A stretch of 64,000 nucleotides of DNA. It comes from Climacteris rufus. Lineage: Eukaryota; Chordata; Aves; Passeriformes; Climacteridae. The translations under genes were made by a program, and so were the position numbers. Of this stretch, positions 21,837 through 31,600 are shown one piece after another (the stretch's first letter is position 1; each line of letters starts with the position of its first letter). The stretch spans positions 1 to 64,000 of the forward strand of contig VZRZ01005482.1 in NCBI GenBank assembly GCA_013398175.1, written 5' to 3'. A model generated the notes under the pieces. That model made no database searches. It was not told the origin of the DNA and worked only from the letters and a program-made list of their open reading frames with translations.

Positions 21837-24748
21837 ATGAAGGTGGCAGTTCTGTGTTTATGCCTTATCAGCATCACTGCTGCATGGCCAGTGAGTAAAC
21901 CACAAACACATATCACCAACCACTTGCATGAATTCCTTTGCATATTAGCAAGGAATAGTGATAAATGCTTTTTCTCTTTTTCCTCTCCAAGGTGATTCAA
22001 TCCAAGCAGCATGCCGTTTCTGCCAGCTCTGAAGAAAAATATGTAAGCTCCTTTTGTCCTTCTATTAATTTTCTTTAATAAATACCCTTTGATTTTTTTG
22101 TTTCCTCCAAAAACACATTTGGTGGTACTTGTTCTATGGTGGTAGATACTTGCAGAACATACCCTCACCTGGCTGTTATAAGCCAGTTTCAAAGCAGAGA
22201 GCCACTGATGTCCACAGATTTTTTCCTGTGTCATGTGCCCTGGTTGTGGACTTTCTTTAGTTTCATTTTTGGACCAGCACTGGAAATATTCTTTTTTTAA
22301 TGAAAAATGTGTTAGCTGGCAGTTAAAAAGAGGAAAGGACTGCAGCATGGCAGAACTACTACAACCCACATTTGTTAGTGTGGATCAGATGACAATACTG
22401 GGTGTTGGAAGAGCACTTTAATCCAATTTCCTTGATTTTTTTTGAGTGATGTAAGTGAACTGCATTATTTTTACATATAACTATTTGATTTATACTCCAT
22501 TATCAGCTTCTACCCATGTAAAATCAATTCTTTGCTCTGAGAATCAGCTATGGCATTTAGTTTAGAGCCTTCACGATGTGGGAGATAAATCACCACCCAG
22601 AAAAGGATCTGAGAATTTGCAGAAACAATGGTTCTTAGATATAACTCCAAATTCCCCTCAACAAAAACAATCTGGAGAAACTGATCTGAAATTCCCCAGG
22701 CTCTGCCAGTGGAAGATGCACATCTATATATTGTTTAGGTACAATGTTCATCTGGGATCATGGCTTGTTCTGGGTCCTCTTCCTACTGCAATGAATGAAT
22801 AGCTGAGGACATGGAAAAGGAGCATGTACTGCAGATGACAAATCTGCCTGAAAACGGAGGCTGGGATGCAGGCAGCTTTAACCCCTCCCTTTTATTTTCT
22901 CTTGAAGGACTCCAGGAGCCATCACTTGCACAGATACCACAACGACCATGTGAATTCTCAGTCTCAGGAGAGTCAGGAGCACCCACAGAGTGACCTGGCA
23001 TCATCTCAGCAGGTACAGCCAACTAACTGGAAGAGAAAGCAGAGCATCTTTCAATGTCAAGATTTGCAAGCTATGATGAAGTGCTTAAAGAATAGTTAAC
23101 ATGCTGATCGGCCCTACTGTATGTGCCTTTGTGTACTAATAGTGAATTTTGTGTTGCTTTCAGACTCTTTACTCTTCCGAAGAAAGCGTGGATGTCCCAG
23201 AACAACTGGTAAGCATTTTGAAGTGCAAAATATCAGCTGAATGCTGCAGGGCAGCCAGGCTGTAGCAGCTCTCATTTTCCTCAGCCACCTGCAGTTCTTG
23301 CAGTAACAGTAACATCTCCCCTGAAATAAAACAAGGTTCTAGGCAGGGTGAGGTGAATTCAGAGCAATGTCTGCACGTAGCTCCTCAACAGTGCATAAAC
23401 CCTGGGTGAACAGGACAGATACCAGTCTGCACCTCTCCCATCTGCGTTCTTTTGCCTGATGCATAATAAATGTTTTCCAGCACTTTCCTGAAGTGTCAAG
23501 CAAGAGCCAGGAAGATGTGGATGATGACGATGACGATGATAATGATTCCAATGATACAGATGAATCCGATGAGGTTGTCACGTTTCCCACAGACATTCCA
23601 GTAACTGTGCCATTCCCCACTTTCCCTTTCACCCGGGGAGACAATGCTGGCAGAGGTGACAGTGTGGCCTACAGGATGAGGGCAAAAGCTGCCCTGTGGA
23701 AGTCTAGAAAACTCCGCAAAGCTGCAAAAAAGGTAAATAGCACCAAGGAGTGGTACCCATGTTTTTGGAAATGGATAGGGAACTTGAAAACTGACGTGTG
23801 ATTTTATGGAAGTCAGTTTTGAAAATAATTGATATGGGGAAAGGAGGCATAAGTGAAGGAATGTATTTCCTTTCTCTGGATGCCATAAACTGGGGGTCTT
23901 GGTGGCTGCCGAGGCAGGAGTGCAGCCTCTGCTGCAAGCTGTGCAATACTGCAATATGCACTATCATGGCATAATTGCACACATGAAATCTGAGGTCAGG
24001 ATCAAATGCAAGTTTCTCATAATGTGAAAGGTTCATTTAACTCCATAGAAGACCAGAGGAGAGGCAAAGGTGTATCATGCAGGCTCTGAGCATCCCCGCA
24101 GCCCAAGCAGCCTGCTTTAGTGCAGCACTTGCTGGAGCAATTGCTCAGGAGTGACAATGGCTCTTGTTCTGCACGCTAACACAGCTCATCTACGATGCCA
24201 CTGAGGAAGATGAGAGCGACGTGGATGCAGACAGCCAGCGCTCTGTCTCCCGGGAGGATTCAGCTTCCCGCCGCTCCCTGGGGAAGCACGCCAGCAGCCT
24301 GCTATGGTCTGACCGGAGCCACGAGCAGGACAGCGACCCGCGGGACCGCAGCGTGGAGAACGACAGCCGGCACAAATCCGACAGCCGCGAGGCACAAGGC
24401 GACAGCAGCAAGTCTGGTGTCAGAGGGGACAGCCACTCGAGTGTGGAAAGCAGGGAGAGAGGGGACAGCCAGCCCAGTGTTGAAAGCGGGGAGAGAGGGG
24501 ACAGCCACTCGAGTGTGGAAAGCAGGGAGAGAGGGGACAGCCAGCCCAGTGTTGAAAGCAGGGAGAGAGGGGACAGCCACTCGAGTGTAGAAAGCAGGGA
24601 GAGAGGGGACAGCCAGCCCAGTGTGGAAAGCAAGGAGAGCCGGGACCGCGTGTCCGCCGAGTTCTCTGACATCAGCAACCAAACCGTGGAGAGTGCCGAG
24701 GATTCTCAAGATCGTCACAGCATCGAAAGTAACGAAGTCACCCTTTAA
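21837..24748 (+). CDS. SPP1: Osteopontin (secreted phosphoprotein 1), with an expanded RGD repeat
   Basis: Six coding exons: 21837-21890, 21992-22042, 22908-23012, 23164-23208, 23481-23732 and 24185-24748, all joined by phase-0 introns as in the SCPP family; total 356 residues. Exon 2 encodes the signal peptide (MKVAVLCLCLISITAA, cleavage near residue 16). Exons 3 and 5 carry SSEE acidic phosphorylation motifs, and exon 4 a His-rich patch (HHLHRYHNDH). Exon 6 has seven consecutive Asp (residues 99-105, mineral binding), then RGD at 137-139 and 143-145 followed by SVAYRMR, the counterpart of human SVVYGLR with its cryptic integrin site and thrombin cleavage point. The last exon opens LIYDATEEDES and contains six tandem RGD units (residues 249-320). 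The protein is longer than the roughly 300 residues of mammalian osteopontin, largely through this exon. Family role: secreted mineral-matrix protein and cytokine binding integrins and CD44. The start is fixed by the signal peptide. The gene lies directly upstream of PKD2, as in human. Confidence 0.96.
24422..24637 (+). repeat. SPP1: In-frame 36-bp minisatellite in SPP1 encoding six RGD units
   Basis: There are six contiguous 36-bp units, each 12 residues beginning RGDS. Units 1, 3 and 5 read RGDSHSSVESRE; units 2, 4 and 6 read RGDSQPSVES followed by GE, RE and KE. The real period is therefore 72 bp, repeated three times. Copies of the same type differ by only one to three bases (units 1 and 3 are identical). 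Each unit has two S-x-E motifs (SVE and SRE/SGE/SKE). A decayed seventh unit may follow (ESRDRVSAEFSD), and RDRSVENDSR upstream may be a relic of older repeats. Confidence 0.97.
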
Positions 24749-24996
24749 AGGGAGGCAAAAATAGTATTTCCCTTCTTTTTTTCAATCGCTACCTATGGGG
24801 AGCGGGGAGCGGCTTCATTTCGGGGAACTCTTTGTTAATGTGGTTCGCGTGGTGCCTTTCGGGGTTCGGGGCGGTCCGTGACCCGGTGGCCCCCGGGGCT
24901 GTCCCGGCGAGGCTGTGCGACACCCGGGGCGAGGGTCGCCCCTCGGGCACGCTGCTCTCTGCGCTGCCGGGCGGTGTTTTGCTGTAACGGGACTTA

Positions 24997-25002
24997 AATA
25001 AA
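24997..25002 (+). terminator. SPP1: SPP1 poly(A) signal
   Basis: AATAAA lies about 250 bases after the stop codon. It is inside the CpG-rich block that also holds the PKD2 promoter, so the SPP1 transcript would end within a few hundred bases of PKD2 exon 1. Confidence 0.75.
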
Positions 25003-25273
25003 AACACAAAACCCTGTACCTGCCTTGCTGTTTACTGGGACTGAGGGCGGCGGGGGGAGCTTTAATACCTCTCTTTCTTAAAGTGATGTGAAAAAGGTGT
25101 TCCCCCAAATCTACCCGGTACACGCCCTGCGCGGGGCTCCGGCCGCTCTCACCGAGGATGAGCGGGACTCCGAACGCCCAGCGCCGGCCCCCGCCCCGCT
25201 ACCGCAGGGGCGGTCCGGGGCTGCTTTGGGGGCGTGGGAGGAGGAGGGCGGGGAGGAGGTCCCGGCCGCCGCT

Positions 25274-25601
25274 NNNNNNNNNNNNNNNNNNNNNNNNNNN
25301 NNNNNNNNNNNNNNNNNNNNNNNNNNNNNNNNNNNNNNNNNNNNNNNNNNNNNNNNNNNNNNNNNNNNNNNNNNNNNNNNNNNNNNNNNNNNNNNNNNNN
25401 NNNNNNNNNNNNNNNNNNNNNNNNNNNNNNNNNNNNNNNNNNNNNNNNNNNNNNNNNNNNNNNNNNNNNNNNNNNNNNNNNNNNNNNNNNNNNNNNNNNN
25501 NNNNNNNNNNNNNNNNNNNNNNNNNNNNNNNNNNNNNNNNNNNNNNNNNNNNNNNNNNNNNNNNNNNNNNNNNNNNNNNNNNNNNNNNNNNNNNNNNNNN
25601 N
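25274..25601. other. Assembly gap (328 N) inside PKD2 exon 1
   Basis: A run of N interrupts very GC-rich sequence. It removes most of the PKD2 N-terminal coding region and possibly the start codon. The ATG at 25158 is not in frame with the rest of exon 1 at the stated gap length, so either the length is only an estimate or the true start is inside the gap. Confidence 0.99.
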
Positions 25602-28600
25602 GGCCGAGGGGCCGGGCCGCCTCCCGGGGCCGCCCGACGGAGCCGCGCCCCGCAGGGCGGCCTGGGCCAAGCGCCTGGCGCGGAGACTGCGAGGTGAGAG
25701 CCGCGGCCCCGGCCCCCCATCCCGAACCCCGAACCCCGACCGGCTCCGGCGGCGCTGTGCCGCTTCCTGCGTGCTGCCGAGTTGTGGGTAGTCCCTTCTG
25801 CCTGTCGTCCACCCACCCCTCTGCATCCTGTCCTGTTTTTCCTCTGCCCGTGTTCTTTTCCATCCATCTTTTCTAATCGTGTATCTTCTGGTTCCCGTCC
25901 CGGTTGTGCCTCTCAGCACACGCAGGTGCACCCACGCCTCTCCTTCCTTTCCCCACCTCTCTCCCTCAAAGGTCTGACTCCTGGCTGCTGTCTAAGACAC
26001 TCCCGCACGGGGCAAGTTTAGTTGTTGGACATTAGGAGGAATTTCTTGACAAAAAGGGTGACAGTGTAATGGTCTGCCCAGGGAGGTGATGGAGTCACCA
26101 TCCCTGGAGGTGTTTGAGGAAGGACTGGACGTGGCACTCAGTGCCGTGGTCCAGTTGATGTGGTGGTGTTCGTCTGTAGGGTGGACTCGTTCTCAGAGGT
26201 CTTTTCCAACCTAATTCTTTGATAATTCCTATCCTATTCTAATCCTAATTCTTTGATTCTATGATAGTTTCTGGATGTATGTGGCTTTCTGACCCAACAC
26301 TAGGACTTCGGAGACTTGGAGCAGAATGCTTGTCCTTCCTTAAAGCTTACTGCATTAACTCTCTGCTGAGCTGGCCTTGTACAGGGTTGATTTGACACAG
26401 CAGAGAAAATGCTGGACGGGGTGTTCTTTGGATTTAGGGTTGTGGGAACACATTGAAAAACCCTCATTTCTTTTCAGAGAAGCTTACAATTTCCGCATCA
26501 AACTGTGAGGATTTTAAACAGAGTGCTGGTTTAAGTGTCAGATAACATCTTTATAAAACTGCAGGAAAAGTAAATCATATTTAGAAAAGAAAGTTTCTTC
26601 TTCTGAAATGTGGATTTTCTGAAGTGGTAGGTTGTACTGGTACTGGCTGCCACAGCATCAGTGGAACTGTCAAAACAAACTTGACTCAAAGCAAGGATTT
26701 GTACCTTCTCTTTGATTTCCATGTGCGTTCAGAGATCATTTGCTGTAATGATTTCTCTGGCTTTGGCTGGATCACGCCAAAATAAATCCTGCTTGAACAT
26801 TGCACTGTCTGACTTGTATGCAAGATTGTATTGGGATGGTGTTCAGTGACCCAAGTCACTTCATAACAAACCAGAATGACCAGAAAAAATTACCAGTAAT
26901 AATTGTGTTAGATGTGAACTGGCACTGCTCTGCTTACTTTAGTCTGTCACTGACACGTGTAATTGCCTAGGAAAGGAGCTGCTTCACATGGAGAAAGTTA
27001 AGTCCTTTTATAAAAACTTTAAGTAGACTGTTCAGATGCTCCCTTCATTTTAGTTGTTGCCAAGAAGGAACCTGCTGTGTCTGTTTTTACCTGTGGTGAA
27101 AAATAACAGTGTTTGTACATGAGGTGAGTGTGAGAGTGACGTAGTTATGTTGCTGCTGTTTGGTCTCTGCTATGATTTGTGCAGTAGTACTCAAAACAGA
27201 TTATCCACACTAGGACTGATTTTAGTGCTGGTTTCTGAACCATTTTAAACCTGAAGTCAGAGCTTAATATGTCACTTATGTAAGGTCAGAGTATCTGCAG
27301 ATGGAAAGGAAGTCCATCAGACAGATTGACTACCCACCATGAAATACCTTTCTAACAAAGGGCTTGGCAAAATGATTTGTTGGATCATCTGTTCATCTGC
27401 ATCTACAGTTTAGGATTTGTTTTGGGTGGAGGAAAGATGCTTATTTTTAGTATTTTTTAACAGTTTTTTGTTTGTTTGTTTTCAAGCCTGTATGTACAAT
27501 ATTCGCTTTGTTCAGCTGAGCAAGCAGCAGAACCAAGAACTGGTTTTTGGTGAAGCTTTGTGCTGTGCTGGGCAGAGTGAGTGCAGCTGAGCCTTCAGTG
27601 GCATCAGCATCAAGCAGATGTTGCCAGAGGTATCCTGGCCCTGCTCTGATAGACAGATCCCTTGCCTATCCTGCTGCCTAAAAGCAGTGTATTTTGGGCT
27701 GGAATGGCCAGTTTGGAAGCTGATGTGCATCTGTAGCTTGAACTTCTAATTTCTGCCTTCAGACAGAAAGATGAGGACCAGCCTTGACATGGTAACATTA
27801 TGCATCCTTTCAACTGGTGTGATCTCTTTTCTGCTGGGCATGAGCCACTTAATCTAGTGTGTGCTGTGAGGGAAATGGTTGCAGAGGTACATGTTCTTGC
27901 AGTGCAAGAAAACAAAAAAATATTTTCTGTAACTGCCATGAATCAGGCTGCCTCTTGCTGTTTGAGACTGTCATTGTACAATGGTAGTATTCTATTTTTA
28001 GCTGTAAAATGAAAAAACTTGGAGTCATGTTCTAGGAATGTGCAGAGTGATTATTATCCACAATTTCTGTTGATTTCTGGTCTGCATCTATCAGCAAGTG
28101 TAGGTAGCTAAAGTTACTGTAATAGACAGATCCTTTTCTGGCTCTTTGATGAGGATATTGCCATAAATTCCTGGGCACAGTGAATGTCTGGGTGTGACGT
28201 TGGTGCTGTGGAGGTGCTGCAGGGTGCTGTACTTGTCTGGGGAATAAGGTAACACCTCTGAAAAATGAGATCCCTGTGCTGCACAGTGAAGGGGCTGATT
28301 GCAAGCCTGAGATTATTATAGGGCACTTGAAGGATAACTGGGGGTTTTATATTGGAAAGAACACTCCACAGTTCTTTTGACATTCCATGGATATCCATGA
28401 GGACGTTTGAAGACTGGAAAATGGTACTCAGTTTTATTCCAAAACGACTGCATGAAAGTTGGCATGGATTTATTTAATGAAGTTCCATCTCACTAGGCAG
28501 ACTTCAACAAGAGGGATTAATTCTTTGGATATCACAAGTGACAGTGTTACCATTGCCACTCGTTACTGAAGGATATTCAGTGACAGCTTACACTTTACTT

Positions 28601-31600
28601 GCTGTCAGTTATGAAAGAAAAATGCAGAGAGGATTTAAGGTGTTGGGGTTTTGGTAATTGCAACTGTTGGGGAAACTGTACCGGGAGTTACTAAGTGAAT
28701 AGAAAGTCAACTGCTTCAGACTATCAGTATTTTAGGTTCTTCTTTTTGTGCATTCTTTTCAGGTTCTAACATGAGTCTCTGTGGAGTGGTTTTAGTCCAC
28801 TGGTTTTGCAGATCTCTTCAGGAAACATCCATATGCTGAGAGGAGAAGAGGGGATGACTATTCTCCTCTGTTAAGGAGAAAGATATCAGAAGTTTTGATG
28901 GGTAAAAACAAAGACTGTTTCCAGAGCCAGGCTGGAAAGGTAATCCTGGCCTTTAGAGCTGTATTTGGTCACCCAGTGCTACTGTGTCCATGTGTGTGTC
29001 ACTACTGATGCATGTTGGACAGTTTTTGAAAGGTTTTTTTAGTTATTGTTAAATGAAGCAACCACATACCCTTCCCAGTCGTTCATTCATTGTTACTTTC
29101 ATGAAGAGTGCATCATGACATTTCTACATTTTACTGAGTTGAGCTGTTGCAGGCTCTGTACCTGTCAAGGGAATGTGAAATAAGGATTGTGAGACTGTGT
29201 TTTGTTGTTGTTTTCAGACAAAGCATATTTGCCTGAAGGTCACTTTCCTCTCCTTCCCCCAGGCTCATTCTTTCCCCAGAATTTCTGTGCAGGCAGCTTA
29301 GTTGGTGATATGTACCTCGGCCTGAGCTCTTTCAGAACTTCAGACTTTGATATCAATCTGAGTTACTTTATTTGCATTCTCTCCCTTATATTCTTAGCTG
29401 TATTATTATATAGGCTATGTGTATATGTAAGTACATATACATCATATATATTACATGTGTGTATTCATATGTATAAATGCTTTATGTATGTATAAACAGA
29501 AAGATTTTTATTTCCTGTGCACCTAACAAGATAGACTTTTTATTGTAAGATGAAATTTCATCTATTATTTTATCATTATTTTGACAACTCTTCTGAGTTT
29601 GGGTAAGCAATTTGTGCTGCATACAGAATGACTGATTGTTAGTTGCAGGTTTTGATAAATGAAGTATGTAGATTCTGTCAAAAAGTTAATGAACAGCAAA
29701 TTTATGTAAGGAAACAAAATGGTTTTGCTGCTTGCAGCAGATGTCAGCTTAAATCAAGCACTGCTTACCTTGACTGTGCTTGATGCATCTAAATCAATAT
29801 TCTAATAAGGCAAAAAGGGGATTAACATCTGTATCTTGTAAAAATGTAACAGCTAATGAAAGCTCCAAGCTAGCAGATGGGCAAATTCAGAGTTCATTAT
29901 CACAAAGATCACTGTATGATCTCTGGTGCTGTTTGTCTGGGTTTTTTTCTTCACTGTAACTTTCTGTTCTCTGCTGACTTGACTCCTAACGATAGTCTAA
30001 TATGACAGAGTTGGAGTTTGGAAGCTTTCTGCTTCTGCTCACCACATTTCTTATTGGTGAGTAATGTGCTGACAGCCAGGACTTGGCTTTCTCTCCAGTT
30101 TAGCTCACTGGCTCTTCCAGCCTTTTCTTCCCCTCTTCCGTAATGTTTTCCTGCCTTTATTATGAGGGTTGCTAGTGCAACATAGTGCTGTGCTAGAGGC
30201 TGAATTTGTTGAGTTCTTTATTATTAGTGACTCTGTAAATGTTCTTGGATTTGTGTTTGTGTCTTCAAGAATGACCTAATGGGGAGGATTTGGCATTCTG
30301 TGTAGTTAAGCTGTAGTCTTTATCTGCAATTTTTTGAACTTGGCCTTAAAGAGCAGCTTTGTAAAAGCTCTTTTGTTTGTGGGTCTGACCCTAGGGAAGG
30401 TTGTAAGTTACTAATTAAGGAACGTGAACAGGGATTAATGCTAAAACTGTTGGTGCTTGCTGTGCCTGTGCAAGAGAAGTTTCCAGGTTTATGTCACAAC
30501 TTAAAAATGTGTTAGCTGAAAGGCTTCAAGAAACATCTAACAAGTTATTTTTTTTCCTCCTATTTGCAGGTAGAGGGAAGAGCTTCCTTATTCCCATCTC
30601 TTTGTTAGCAAATAAAAGCCTGCAGCAGGCAGATTAGCCCTTTGTCTTGGTCTTACAGCAGTGGTTGCAGATTGAACCTATGCTTCATTGTCAGCTTTAT
30701 AATGTGTTTTGGCTATCCCTTGTTACTGTTCCATTTCAAATTACTGTGGTATGTTTGATGGATCCAAGACTTTTTCCTGGGGAATTTGAGGTTACTTCTT
30801 TTCCATCTACTGAGAATGTAAAGGATGTTTAGAAAGGTTGACTGTTTAAAACACCTGAAAAGGATGAAAGGTTAGTGCAGTTCTATATAAGTGAATTCTT
30901 AGTTTTAAATGCTTTTTCTCTCTCGAGAAACTAAGGTCAAATTGCCTTGCTTTAAGTTTAAATGAAGAGAAGTTCCATGAAGGTAGCAGTCTGAGCATCA
31001 GCAACTGTTCCCAGATTTTTTTTCTCTTCTGTACTAGGCATAGGAAATAAGTCTGGTGATTGCTAACTGTGTTTTAAGATGGTTGTTTCTTTTAGACACT
31101 CCATTGAAAAGATCCTTTTGCTTTTCTGTTACCCTTTAGGAAGGGATCACCAAGGTTCAATAGCTTCTCTTGCTGTCTTCTTGAGAATGTCAAGCATGAT
31201 ATGAAATGAGTAACAGGCAAAACCAATTCAGATAATACAGTTGCTCAATTTGACAGCTAGAGTAGATGGCAGTTGCTCACTTAGGCTGCTATTGATGTTT
31301 AATTGATAACTCTTTGTTGTGCAGGGAAAGAAACCATGTAGAAATGCTCACCAAGATCCTGCTGTGTGTCTGTAGGATGTGCCTTGCCTATCTGGGAGGG
31401 GAATGTTATGATTTGGGTGTTCTAAAATTCTGTTTGACTCATGTACCCTCCTTTCATGTAGAAAGTTAAGATTACTCCTAAAGGTTTGATAATGAATATG
31501 CGTTTTCATCCATCTAACAATGCCTTTAATGTTTACAGATTCTGTCGGAGTTCTGCTGAGCTGTTCCTAAATTATTATGGTATTTCATGGATAGTTAATA

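Larger units (their letters stand above)
24830..25760. promoter_or_regulatory. PKD2: CpG-rich PKD2 promoter region
   Basis: CpG density rises sharply from the SPP1 3' UTR through PKD2 exon 1, unlike the AT-rich flanks. GC-box-like sequences occur before the gap (GGGGGCGTGGGAGG and GAGGGCGGGGAGG near 25228-25255) and I see no TATA box, as expected for a housekeeping-type PKD2 promoter. Part of the block is missing from the assembly. Confidence 0.65.

Noticed and set aside
21800..22369. Minus-strand open frame of 189 codons
   Set aside because: It lies antisense across SPP1 exons 2 and 3 and their intron, has no recognisable domain, and reads as low-complexity shadow sequence.
24190..24718. 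Long antisense and alternative-frame open readings (131-162 aa) over the SPP1 last exon, with their own repeats
   Set aside because: The 36-bp period is a multiple of three and GC-rich, so every frame stays open across the array. Only the sense frame has splice sites, family homology and a correct stop.
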